From the NCBI GenBank assembly GCA_014534295.1, contig JACVRU010000067.1, forward strand, positions 1 to 9,796: DNA of 9,796 bases. The letters are read 5' to 3'. The notes under the pieces are model-generated. The model ran no database searches, was not told the DNA's origin, and was given only the letters and a program-made list of their open reading frames with translations. The translations under genes and the position numbers were made by a program. The DNA comes from Thermoleophilia bacterium (GTDB taxonomy: Bacteria; Actinomycetota; Thermoleophilia; Gaiellales; Gaiellaceae). Positions 1-6,619 of this stretch are shown here, one piece after another (position 1 is the first letter of the stretch; each line of letters opens with the position of its first letter).

Positions 1-1
1 C

Positions 2-430
2 GAGCTCGGCCGCGTCACCGACCGCAAGCCGCCGTTCAGGTACTCCGCGGTCACGCGCGTCTGGTTCTCCGACACCGACGCCCAGGGGGTCGTCTACTAC
101 GGCCGCTACCTGCCCTACTTCGACCACGCGCGCACCGAGTACCATCGCCACCTCGGGCCGGTCGACCTGGGGCCGAACGAGTTCGCGATGCGCGCCTCCA
201 CTCTCGAGTACCTGGCGCCAGCGCGCTTCGACGAGCTCCTGGAGATCTTCGTCCGAGTCGAGCGGATCGGCCGCACGAGCGTCACTTACGACCATGCGGC
301 GTACCGCGTCGACGACGACCGGCTGATGGTCACCGCGAAGCAGACCCTCGTGCTGATCGATCTCGAGCGCCGCCGCCCGGTCGAGATCCCGGAGGTCTTC
401 CGCACGGCCGTCGGCGCTTTCGAGCGATGA
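2..430 (+). CDS. Acyl-CoA thioesterase, hotdog fold (YbgC/FcbC-like), 5' end outside window
   Basis: The frame is open from base 2 to the TGA at 428-430 and has no ATG, GTG or TTG before the internal ATG at 188, so the true start lies outside the window. The N-terminal part reads FSDTDAQGVVYYGRYLPYFD, the signature of the 4-hydroxybenzoyl-CoA thioesterase branch of hotdog enzymes. Its DTDAxGVVYYxxY core carries the general acid/base Asp. The family hydrolyses acyl-CoA or aroyl-CoA thioesters to free acid and CoA in the cytoplasm, usually as a tetramer. The 142 visible residues already cover nearly the whole 130-150 residue domain, so only a few N-terminal residues should be missing. The rest has the expected strand pattern and a late VTAKQTLVLIDLERRRPVEI strand pair. 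The stop overlaps the next start as ATGA, which indicates translational coupling. Substrate cannot be told from sequence; a YbgC-type or aromatic acyl-CoA role are both possible. Confidence 0.88.
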   Translation, partial: ELGRVTDRKPPFRYSAVTRVWFSDTDAQGVVYYGRYLPYFDHARTEYHRHLGPVDLGPNEFAMRASTLEYLAPARFDELLEIFVRVERIGRTSVTYDHAAYRVDDDRLMVTAKQTLVLIDLERRRPVEIPEVFRTAVGAFER

Positions 431-747
431 CCGTCGAGGAGGTGGTCGAGCGCGGCGGCGAGGCGGACGACGTGCTGCGGGGAGTGGTCGCGGCCCTGAA
501 CGGCGAGGGGATCGCCTGGGCCGGGATCGCCTTCGTCGAGGAAGGCCGGCTCGAGCTGGGGCCGTCCGCCGGCGGCGAGGCTCCGTCCGACCCTGTCCGC
601 CAGCCGGTCGATTGGCGGGGCGACCCGGTCGCCGAACTCCAGGCCAGCCCGGACGCCGATCCGGCCCGGCTCGCGCGCGTCGCCGGGCTGATCGCCGAGT
701 ACTGCCTCGTCGGCTGGGACACGCACGGAGAGCGCTGGGAGCCGTGA
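427..747 (+). CDS. Small GAF-like domain protein
   Basis: This 106-residue protein starts at the ATG overlapping the thioesterase stop (ATGA) and ends in a TGA that overlaps the next start (GTGA). It is therefore the middle of a coupled trio, which supports it being real. The layout suits a short GAF fold: a helix (about residues 1-25, ending VVAALNGEG), a strand reading IAWAGIAFVEEGRLELGP (about 29-46), a strand-like VDWRGDPVAELQASP (about 61-75), and a final helix DPARLARVAGLIAEYCLVGWD. The free-methionine-sulfoxide reductase (fRMsr) group of GAF proteins has a similar size and shape, but its catalytic cysteine set is not present: only one Cys is visible, near the end. I infer a ligand-binding or structural GAF relative without catalysis. 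No signal peptide or membrane segment is visible. The fold assignment is by pattern and should be treated as tentative. Confidence 0.7.
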   Translation: MTVEEVVERGGEADDVLRGVVAALNGEGIAWAGIAFVEEGRLELGPSAGGEAPSDPVRQPVDWRGDPVAELQASPDADPARLARVAGLIAEYCLVGWDTHGERWEP

Positions 748-1484
748 CCCTCGACGAGCTGGTCGCCGAGGCGGAGGTCGACTCCGGCATCGTCGGCGTC
801 GTGCTCGGCGGGTCGCACGGCCGCGGCGCGCTCGTCACCGAGCACTCGGACCTCGACGTGTACGTCGTCGCGGTCGACGAGGAGTTCCGGAGGCGTTGGG
901 CGGACGCGCACCCGTTTCGCCACGGCGATCCCATCGAGGTGATCTCGATCAGCCTCCCGTGGCTGCGCGACCGTCCCACCCCGCGGACTCCCGAGGCGTA
1001 CGACGCGTACGCGCTCGCGCACACCCGGGTGCTCGTCGACAAGCTCGACGGCGAAGTCGGCCGGCTCGTGGAGGAGCGGGAGCGGGTCGATCCGGCCGGC
1101 GCCTCGGAGCCGCTGGACGACTTCGTCAACTACGTCTACCGCGCGCGCAAGAGCGCGCGCGCCGGCCGCGAGCTGGCGGCGCGGCTCGACGCCGCCGAAG
1201 CGGTCGGGCCCTTCCTCGAGTTCCTGTTCGCGGCGCACGGCCGTGTGCGGCCCTTCAACAAGTGGCTCGGGTGGGAGCTCGAGCACCACCCGCTCGGCCC
1301 GCCGTGGACCGCCGCCGAGCTCCTGCCCCGGCTCGAGCGCGTGCTGGCGGGCGATCCCGGCGAGCTCGCGGCGCTCTTCCGCGAGGCGGAGCATGTCGCG
1401 CGCGCGACGGGCCACGGCGAGACGATCGACGGCTGGGAGCCGGACGTCCCCTGGCTGAGGGGCTATCCCTCGGTCGAGGGATAG
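744..1484 (+). CDS. Nucleotidyltransferase-domain protein (aminoglycoside-transferase type)
   Basis: I place the start at the GTG at 744, which overlaps the previous stop as GTGA, giving 246 residues. An upstream ATG at 612 in the same frame would run through most of the GAF-like gene and is rejected. The N-terminal domain has the polymerase-beta-type nucleotidyltransferase signature. GGS at residues 22-24 is followed by SDLDVYV with metal-binding D36 and D38, and IEVIS supplies the third carboxylate (E65). The C-terminal half (about 120-230) is helical, with a distinctive RVRPFNKWLGWELEHHPL stretch, as in larger ANT-like enzymes that carry a substrate-binding helical domain. Such enzymes transfer a nucleoside monophosphate to a small molecule, RNA or protein; the target here is unknown. 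An antibiotic-modifying role is possible but not supported by context, since the neighbours are a thioesterase and a GAF-like protein. The stop codon lies inside a perfect hairpin. Confidence 0.82.
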   Translation: MTLDELVAEAEVDSGIVGVVLGGSHGRGALVTEHSDLDVYVVAVDEEFRRRWADAHPFRHGDPIEVISISLPWLRDRPTPRTPEAYDAYALAHTRVLVDKLDGEVGRLVEERERVDPAGASEPLDDFVNYVYRARKSARAGRELAARLDAAEAVGPFLEFLFAAHGRVRPFNKWLGWELEHHPLGPPWTAAELLPRLERVLAGDPGELAALFREAEHVARATGHGETIDGWEPDVPWLRGYPSVEG

Positions 1485-1485
1485 C
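1462..1485 (+). terminator. Perfect hairpin spanning the nucleotidyltransferase stop codon
   Basis: Bases 1462-1471 (gctatccctc) pair perfectly with 1476-1485 (gagggatagc) around a ggtc loop. The TAG stop at 1482-1484 is inside the 3' arm. No T-tract follows on the + strand, so this is not a classical intrinsic terminator. It may act as a U-less terminator or mRNA 3'-end stabiliser, and it is symmetric enough to work on either strand. It shares the 11-mer cggtcgaggga with the hairpin at 4295-4340. Confidence 0.4.
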
Positions 1486-1511
1486 TCGCGCGAAAAGTTC
1501 CTGCAGACGCA

Positions 1512-1546
1512 CCCCCCGTTCGGGGGAGGGGTACCCCCTTCGGGGG
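1512..1546. terminator. Run of C/G hairpins in the convergent intergenic region
   Basis: Two stem-loops lie side by side. Bases 1513-1517 (ccccc) pair with 1522-1526 (ggggg) across gttc, and 1534-1538 (ccccc) pair with 1542-1546 (ggggg). The second can also fold around a UUCG tetraloop closed by C-G. Between them ggggtacccc (1528-1537) is a palindrome, so alternative pairings compete. The position, after the end of the + strand operon and before - strand material, suits a terminator, but no T-run is present. It could also be a copy of a dispersed intergenic repeat. Confidence 0.35.
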
Positions 1547-1673
1547 ATTACGGGGACGTGCTGTCGAGCTTGGCCTGTTGCTCGATGATGCGGGCGGCCT
1601 CGCGGTCGCTGAGTGGCCCCGTGTGGCCGCACGTACCGCGCAGGGGCTCGCCGTTCGCGTTCCTGCCGGGAAT

Positions 1674-2039
1674 CTACAACGGGAACCTCGCGCGCTCGAC
1701 TTCACGCCCCTCAGCATCTGTGACGGTCACCTCCGGCCACCAGCGCACTCCTTCGAAGCAGCCCGCGATCGAGCCTCCAACGGCTGCGACGAAGAAGCCG
1801 CCGGCGCCGAGCGGGCGCTCGATCCGACTCCCGCTCGGACCGGAGAAGCTCACCGCGGCGGCCGCAGGGGACGTCGCCCGGCCGGCGATCACCAAGATGC
1901 CCTCCGAGGCGGCGATCGTGCCGACGACCAGCGGCCGTCGAGCTCCCTCCGCCCGTACGCAACACCCTCGGCCGTCGCCGTCAAAGCGGAGCCACGGGCG
2001 GCACCGCCGGAGCAGCTGAGCATCGGTCGGATCCGCCGT
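1674..2039 (-). pseudogene. Protein-like open frame without a proper start, probable gene relic
   Basis: On the - strand a frame is open for 121 codons between TAG at 2040-2042 and TAG at 1674-1676. Its translation looks like protein, not antisense noise. It begins LLRRCRPWLRFDGDG, continues VVGTIAASEGILVIAGRA, then has PLGAGGFFVAAVGG and ends CFEGVRWWPEVTVTDAEG plus REVERARFPL, which reads as alternating beta strands. There is no ATG or GTG in frame. The first usable start is TTG at 1893-1895, which has ggagg at 1901-1905 five bases upstream and would give only 73 residues. The sense-like part extends 48 codons further upstream, so the start may have been lost or a larger gene may have lost its front. 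It follows rel on the same strand by about 40 bases. I do not recognise the family, though glycine-rich beta-sandwich tails of this style occur in actinobacterial hypothetical proteins. A short functional TTG-initiated protein is the alternative. Confidence 0.35.
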
Positions 2040-2077
2040 CTATCAAGGAGAACGGGCGAGCGTCCCAACTGTGACAG

Positions 2078-4279
2078 CTACGACGGGGTGACGCGGTACG
2101 CGTCGAAGACGGCCTCGATGTTCCGGAGCGCGTTCAGCAGCGTTCGCAGCTCTTTCACGTCTCCCACCTCGGCCGTGTACCAGTTCTTCGCCAGCTGGTC
2201 CTCGACGTGCCCCCCGTACTCGACGATGTTCGCGCCGTGCTCGGCGAACGTCCGCGCGACGTCCTCGAGCAGGCGGGGGCGGTCCCACGAGTCGACGCGG
2301 ATCTGGACGAGGAAGCTCTTCGTCGTGCCGCCGTCCCAGTCGACCTTCGTGAACCGCTCCGGGTTGCGCATCAGCGCCTTCACGTTCGGGCAGTCCTCCC
2401 GGTGGATCGTGATCCCGCGGCCGAGCGAGATGTAGCCGACGATCGGGTCGCCGGGAACCGGCGTGCAGCACTTGGCCAGGCGCACCAGCACGTCCTCGAC
2501 GCCCTCAACCTGGATCCCGTAGGTGGCGCTGGCCGCGGCCGCCCGGGCCTTCGGCGCCTTCAGCGGGATCGTCTCCTCCTGCGCCACCTCATCCGTCTTG
2601 AGGCGCTGGAGGACCTTCCTGACGATCTGGTTCGGCGTCAGCCGGCCGGAGCCGAGCGCGAGGTAGAAGTCCTCCGCCTTCTTGAAGCCCGCTTCCCGGA
2701 TCACCTGCGCCATCACCGCCGAGCCGGCCAGCTTGCGGTAGGGCAGGTTCTGGCCCTTCAGCGCCTGCTCGAGCATGTCGCGGCCGCGCTGCTCCGTGTC
2801 CTCACGCGTCTCGCGCGAGAACCACTGGCGGATCTTGTTCCGCGCCCGCGTCGAGGCGACGAGCGAGAGCCAGTCGCGTGACGGGCCCTTCTCGCCGGAC
2901 TTCGAGGTGAGGATTTCGACGAAGTCCCCCGAGCGCAGCTTGTAGTGGAGCGGGACGATCCGCCCGTTCACCTTCGACCCGACGGTGCGGTGGCCGACGT
3001 CGGTGTGGATCGCGTAGGCGAAGTCGATCGGCGTCGCCCCCGCGGGCAGCGTCTTCACCTCGCCCTTCGGCGTGAACACGTAGACCTCGTCGGCGAAGAG
3101 GTCGGTGCGGAACGAGCGCATGAACTCGCCCGGGTCGTGCTCATCCCGGTGCGCGTCCATCAGCTGCTCCACCCACGCGCGCCACTCGGCGTCGTGCTTG
3201 GAGTCGCCCTTGTACGCCCAGTGCGCTGCGACGCCCAGCTCCGCTTCCGTGTGCATCTCGCGCGTGCGGATCTGGATCTCCAGCGGCTTGCCCTCGGGCC
3301 CGATCACCGTCGTGTGGAGCGACCGGTAGCGGTTGAACTTCGGCATCGCGACGTAGTCCTTGAACCGGCCGGGCATCGGCTTCCAGAGCGAGTGGATGAG
3401 GCCGAGCGCGCCGTAGCAGTCGCGCGTCCCCTCCTCCCCGGCCCGCTCGGCGATCACGCGCATCGCGTTCAGGTCGTAGATCTCGTTGAACTCGCGGCCC
3501 CGCTTCACCATCTTCTCGTAGATCGAATAGAAGTGCTTCGCACGCCCCGAGATCTCGGCCGGGATGCCGACCTTGTCGAGCTCGCGCGCGAGGATGTTGC
3601 CGGCCTTGACGACGTGGTCCTCCCGATCCCCGCGCCGCTCGGCGACCATCCGCTTGATCTCCTCGTACTTGCGCGGATGGAGTGCTGCGAAGGCGAGGTC
3701 CTCGAGCTCCCACTTGAGCGCGTGGATGCCGAGGCGGTGCGCGAGCGGCGCGTAGACCTCGAGCGCCTCCTTCGCCTTCTGCACCTGCTTCTGCTTGCCC
3801 AGGTACTCGATCGTGCGCAGGTTGTGGAGCCGGTCCGCGAGCTTGATCAGGATCACCCGCACGTCCTCGGCCATCGCGACGATCATCTTCCGGTAGTTCT
3901 CCGCCTCCGCCTGCTCGCGGGTCTGGAACTGGACGCGCGTCAGCTTGGTGACGCCGTCGACGAGGTGGGCGATCTCCTCGCCGAACTCCGCGCGCACCTC
4001 GTCGATCGCGTGCTCGGTGTCCTCGACGACGTCGTGGAGGAGGGCCGCCGCGATCGTCTCGTCGTCCAGCCGCAGCTCGGCACAGATCTTCGCGGCCGCA
4101 AACGGGTGATGGATGAACTCCTGGCCGGAGCGGCGCGTCTGCCCTTCGTGGGCGCGCTCGGCGAACGCGAACGCGCGCGCGATCAGCTCCCTGTCGGTGC
4201 CCGGGTTGTACGCCGCGACGCTCGCCAGCAGCTCGTCGACGAGGTCCTGGTGCTTACCCGAGGTAGCGACGACCGCCAT
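2078..4279 (-). CDS. rel: Bifunctional (p)ppGpp synthetase/hydrolase, long RSH (Rel) protein
   Basis: The 733-residue protein has every Rel domain in order and is of normal family length. The HD hydrolase domain (about 35-190) keeps FIHHPF (54-60), LLHDVVEDT (80-88; H82, D83) and IKLADRLHNLRT (145-156; D149, N153), so ppGpp hydrolysis should be intact. The synthetase domain (about 240-355) shows GRAKHFYSIYEKM, YDLNAMRVI and EIQIRTREMHTEAELG with catalytic Glu near 334. It carries the motif R305-F-K-D308, the basic RxKD form of bifunctional enzymes; the acidic form marks synthetase-only RelA. A TGS domain (about 397-458), a helical region, the conserved-cysteine zinc segment (C604, C605, H626, C630) and a C-terminal ACT domain (about 655-733) follow. 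These regulatory parts sense uncharged tRNA on stalled ribosomes. The protein makes pppGpp/ppGpp from ATP plus GTP/GDP in starvation and removes it otherwise. It lies 153 bases after recJ and has no Shine-Dalgarno; a TANNNT box six bases before the ATG suggests a leaderless transcript. Confidence 0.98.
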   Translation of the reverse strand: MAVVATSGKHQDLVDELLASVAAYNPGTDRELIARAFAFAERAHEGQTRRSGQEFIHHPFAAAKICAELRLDDETIAAALLHDVVEDTEHAIDEVRAEFGEEIAHLVDGVTKLTRVQFQTREQAEAENYRKMIVAMAEDVRVILIKLADRLHNLRTIEYLGKQKQVQKAKEALEVYAPLAHRLGIHALKWELEDLAFAALHPRKYEEIKRMVAERRGDREDHVVKAGNILARELDKVGIPAEISGRAKHFYSIYEKMVKRGREFNEIYDLNAMRVIAERAGEEGTRDCYGALGLIHSLWKPMPGRFKDYVAMPKFNRYRSLHTTVIGPEGKPLEIQIRTREMHTEAELGVAAHWAYKGDSKHDAEWRAWVEQLMDAHRDEHDPGEFMRSFRTDLFADEVYVFTPKGEVKTLPAGATPIDFAYAIHTDVGHRTVGSKVNGRIVPLHYKLRSGDFVEILTSKSGEKGPSRDWLSLVASTRARNKIRQWFSRETREDTEQRGRDMLEQALKGQNLPYRKLAGSAVMAQVIREAGFKKAEDFYLALGSGRLTPNQIVRKVLQRLKTDEVAQEETIPLKAPKARAAAASATYGIQVEGVEDVLVRLAKCCTPVPGDPIVGYISLGRGITIHREDCPNVKALMRNPERFTKVDWDGGTTKSFLVQIRVDSWDRPRLLEDVARTFAEHGANIVEYGGHVEDQLAKNWYTAEVGDVKELRTLLNALRNIEAVFDAYRVTPS

Positions 4280-4285
4280 GAAATT

Positions 4286-4291
4286 AGTGTA
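4286..4291 (-). promoter_or_regulatory. Candidate -10 box for a leaderless rel transcript
   Basis: Read on the - strand, TACACT is followed by aatttc and then the rel ATG. A TANNNT box six bases before the start would place the transcription start on or next to the A of ATG, as in leaderless actinobacterial genes, and no ribosome binding site is visible. I see no good -35 box; that region falls in the hairpin at 4295-4340. The short AT-rich patch (4280-4291) stands out in this GC-rich sequence. Confidence 0.5.
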
Positions 4292-4294
4292 CTC

Positions 4295-4340
4295 GCGCCC
4301 TTCCCCGTCCCCTCCCCGGTCGAGGGAGGGAGGAAGGCGC
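4295..4340. repeat. Two-part hairpin between recJ and rel
   Basis: The outer arms are gcgcccttcc (4295-4304) and ggaaggcgc (4332-4340), with one bulged C. The inner arms are ccctccc (4310-4316) and gggaggg (4324-4330) around cggtcga. It could end recJ transcription or shape the rel promoter, since it sits directly upstream of the candidate -10 box. The loop and 3' arm share the 11-mer cggtcgaggga with the hairpin at 1462-1485, which suggests a small family of palindromic intergenic repeats. Confidence 0.45.
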
Positions 4341-4432
4341 GGCCGGCCGGGGAACTGAGCCGGTCCATGCGGAGGCTCTGGCGACGGCGCGACCGGCAGG
4401 CGGAGGTGATCCGCGTCCTGCTGGCAGTCGCG

Positions 4433-6289
4433 CTACGCGGCGCGGGCGAGCGGCGGCTCGGCTAGCAGGGCCCGGAACGTCTCGGACTCGAGCGGGTGCC
4501 GCTTCGGTCCGCCCGCTTCGGCCTCGAGCTCCGCGAAGACGGCCTGCGCCTCGGGCGAGCGCCGCTCCGCGGCCCACTCCGCCCGCAGCCAGGCGTACAG
4601 CTCGTCGAAGCGGTCGTCCGCGTCGAAGATCCTGCGGACGTTCAGCTGCGGCGCGACAGTGCCGTTCCAGCGGTTCTCCTGGAGCCGGAAGGCGACGTCG
4701 AAGCGGCTCGGGCGCCGGAAGCGATCGAGCTGCGCGCCGAGGCCGAATGCGATCGCGCCGCCGGCGTCTACGCCCTCGCTGCGGAGGCGGAAGCGCAGGT
4801 GCTTCCCTTCTCCCACGGTCTGGAGGTCGCCGAGCTCGGCACCCGCGGCGAGCAGCGTCACCTCGGGGTTGCCGAGGCCGAACGGAGCGAGCCGCGCCAG
4901 CTCGGCGGCGAGGTCGAGCGTGAGCCGAGTCCCGCGCGGCAGGACGGCGTCCACGGGCGTCACCGGCAGCAGGTCCTCTTCGACGACGTTCGCGTCGGCA
5001 TGGCGGGCGAACGCCTCCGCGAACGCGTCCACGTTCTCCGGCCGGATCGAGAGCCCCGCCGCGGCCCGGTGGCCGCCGTAGCGCTCCAGGTGCTGCGCGC
5101 AGGCGCCGAGGGCCGCGTGCAGGTCGAAGCTCGGGATCGAGCGCCCGGAGCCCTTCCAGCTGTCATCGCCGCCCGCGACCAGGACAACCGGCCGGTGGAA
5201 GCGCTCGACCAGCCTCGAGGCGACGATCCCGATCACGCCCTCGTGCCAGTCTTCGCCGGCGAGCACGTAGCCCCGCCGGCGGCGCTGCGCCTCGGGCCAC
5301 TCCTCGACCCGTGCGATCGCCTCGCGGACGATCCGCTCCTCCACGCCCTGGCGGTCGCGGTTGAGGCGCTCGAGCTCGTTGGCGAGCCGTCTCGCCTCGT
5401 CGCGGTCCTCGGTGAGCAAGAGGTCGAGTGCGATCCCCGGGTGGCCGAGGCGGCCCGCGGCGTTGATCCGCGGCGCGAGCCGGAAGCCGACGGCACCCGC
5501 GTCGACGGCGGCGGGATCGACTCCCGCGCAGGCCATCAGCGCCTGGAGGCCCGGCTTCTGCGTGCGCGCGAGCCCGAGCAATCCCGCGGCGGCGAGCGCG
5601 CGGTTCTCGTCGACGAGGGGGACGACGTCGGCGATCGTCGCCAGGGCGACCAGGTCGAGGTGGCGGGAGACGTCCACGCCGAGCGCCTCGGCCAGCTTGC
5701 GGACGACGCCGGTACCGCAGAGCTCGGGGAACGGGTACTCCGACGGCCACGTCGCGACGACCGGGCAATCCGGCAGCGTCTCGCCCGGCCGGTGGTGGTC
5801 GGTGACGACGACCTCGAGCCCGAGCGCCCTCGCCTCGGCGACCTCGTCCACGGCCGTGATCCCGCAGTCGACGGTGAGCACGAGGCCGACACCCTCGTCC
5901 GCGAGCCGTGCGATCGTGCCGACGCTGACGCCGTAGCCCTCGTCGAAGCGGCTCGGCAGGTGCCACGAGACGTCGGCCCCGAGGTCGCGCAGGGTCAGGA
6001 CGGCCAGCGCAGTGGCGCAGATGCCGTCGACGTCGTAGTCGCCATGGACGCAGATGCGCTCTCCGGCGGCGATCGCGGCGTGGATGCGCTCGCAGGCGGC
6101 GCGCATGTCGCCGAGCAGGAACGGGTCGTGCCCCGGCGGCTCGGCGTCGAGGAACGCCCTCGCCGCTTCGGGAGTCCCGTACCCGCGCCGGACGAGGACG
6201 GCTGCCGTGAGCTCGTTGACCCCGAGCTCACCGGCGAGGCAGGCGACCTCCCGGTACGGGCAGGGACGGATCGTCCAGCTGCCCTGCAT
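4433..6289 (-). CDS. recJ: Single-stranded-DNA-specific 5'-3' exonuclease RecJ
   Basis: The 618-residue protein is close to the usual bacterial RecJ length. The DHH phosphoesterase core shows motif I as VHGDYDVDG (81-89; metal ligands D84, D86, D88), then LTVDCGITA (138-146) and VVTDHHRPG (161-169; D164, H165, H166), then ATIADVVPL with D221. The linker and DHHA1 domain follow: GVIGIVASRLVERFHRP (351-367), then GSGRSIPSFDLHAAL (380-394) and RYGGHRAAAGL (403-413), the substrate-grip motif. The C-terminal part fits the OB-like domain of RecJ. The enzyme degrades single-stranded DNA 5' to 3' and acts in RecFOR recombinational repair, mismatch repair and base-excision repair. The ATG at 6287-6289 is chosen because the residues after it already match the RecJ N-terminal style. 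It sits in the loop of a 7-bp hairpin and no Shine-Dalgarno is visible. A TACCGT box nine bases upstream might allow leaderless initiation. The zinc-finger gene lies 42 bases upstream and rel 153 bases downstream, all on one strand. Confidence 0.96.
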   Translation of the reverse strand: MQGSWTIRPCPYREVACLAGELGVNELTAAVLVRRGYGTPEAARAFLDAEPPGHDPFLLGDMRAACERIHAAIAAGERICVHGDYDVDGICATALAVLTLRDLGADVSWHLPSRFDEGYGVSVGTIARLADEGVGLVLTVDCGITAVDEVAEARALGLEVVVTDHHRPGETLPDCPVVATWPSEYPFPELCGTGVVRKLAEALGVDVSRHLDLVALATIADVVPLVDENRALAAAGLLGLARTQKPGLQALMACAGVDPAAVDAGAVGFRLAPRINAAGRLGHPGIALDLLLTEDRDEARRLANELERLNRDRQGVEERIVREAIARVEEWPEAQRRRRGYVLAGEDWHEGVIGIVASRLVERFHRPVVLVAGGDDSWKGSGRSIPSFDLHAALGACAQHLERYGGHRAAAGLSIRPENVDAFAEAFARHADANVVEEDLLPVTPVDAVLPRGTRLTLDLAAELARLAPFGLGNPEVTLLAAGAELGDLQTVGEGKHLRFRLRSEGVDAGGAIAFGLGAQLDRFRRPSRFDVAFRLQENRWNGTVAPQLNVRRIFDADDRFDELYAWLRAEWAAERRSPEAQAVFAELEAEAGGPKRHPLESETFRALLAEPPLARAA

Positions 6290-6297
6290 CGCAGGGC
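6281..6297 (-). promoter_or_regulatory. Hairpin enclosing the recJ start codon
   Basis: gccctgc and gcagggc form a perfect 7-bp stem, and the A and T of the start codon lie in the three-base loop gat. If translation begins at this ATG, the stem would hide or present the start codon. The arms partly encode Gln2-Gly3, so chance is also possible in such GC-rich DNA. Confidence 0.3.
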
Positions 6298-6331
6298 AAC
6301 GGTACGAGCGGCGTCGGACGGAGGGCGGTGG

Positions 6332-6574
6332 CTACCAGGCCGCGGCGAGCAGCCGCTGGCGCTCCGCGTAGTAGCTTTCGAAGCGGCCTCGCGGCGAGGC
6401 GAGGAAGGCGGCCAGCTGGACGTCGAACGAGGCCACCTCGGCCCTGAGCTGGAAGATCTGGTAGTCGAGCCAGCGCTCCCTCGCGCACTCGTGCAGGTCC
6501 ATCTCCGCCGTGGGGACCGATGCCCCGCAGTCCGGGCACGGCATGAATTGGGGCTGGAGGAACGAACCGAACAT
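6332..6574 (-). CDS. Small C2HC zinc-finger protein, function unknown
   Basis: The 80-residue protein carries MPCPDCGASVPTAEMDLHEC near its N-terminus. C13-x2-C16 and H28-x-C30 make a plausible zinc site of C2HC type. The rest (31-80) is predicted helical: ERWLDYQIFQLRAEVASFDV, then a second helix reading GRFESYYAERQRLLAAAW that ends the protein. This looks like a zinc knuckle followed by a helical hairpin, suited to binding protein or nucleic acid. I recall similar short proteins in Thermoleophilia genomes but no named function. It lies 42 bases upstream of recJ and 45 bases downstream of a small membrane-protein gene, all on the same strand, so it is probably co-transcribed. The start at the ATG at 6572-6574 gives ten residues before the finger; the internal ATG at 6541-6543 would start directly at it and cannot be excluded. 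Neither start has a clear ribosome binding site. Confidence 0.75.
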   Translation of the reverse strand: MFGSFLQPQFMPCPDCGASVPTAEMDLHECARERWLDYQIFQLRAEVASFDVQLAAFLASPRGRFESYYAERQRLLAAAW

Positions 6575-6619
6575 ACGCCGGTTGAACGCCCGCGCCCGTG
6601 GATCGGTTACGGGCGGGCG

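Larger units (their letters stand above)
1485..2077. other. 593-base stretch without a secure gene
   Basis: This stretch holds the C/G hairpins at 1512-1546, a candidate gene relic on the - strand (1674-2039, listed separately), and an unremarkable 1547-1673. Open frames on the + strand here, for example from 1558 or 1578, give arginine- and proline-rich translations with no domain sense, and one runs on into the antisense of rel; I take them as GC-driven artefacts. I see no tRNA cloverleaf, riboswitch core or promoter that I would defend. Confidence 0.5.

Noticed and set aside
612..743. Upstream ATG extension of the nucleotidyltransferase
   Set aside because: The added residues are Arg/Pro/Gly-rich and overlap the GAF-like gene out of frame; the GTG at 744 coupled to the previous stop explains the gene better.
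744..1484. MNT-HEPN type toxin-antitoxin or antibiotic-resistance element
   Set aside because: The protein is larger than minimal MNT antitoxins, no HEPN partner is present, and the neighbours are a thioesterase and a GAF-like protein. There is no mobile-element context.
2945..4465. 506-codon open frame on the + strand opposite rel
   Set aside because: It is antisense to an intact Rel with conserved domains; the repeated LRLLHLLLLAQ and VELDQD type translation is typical antisense composition.
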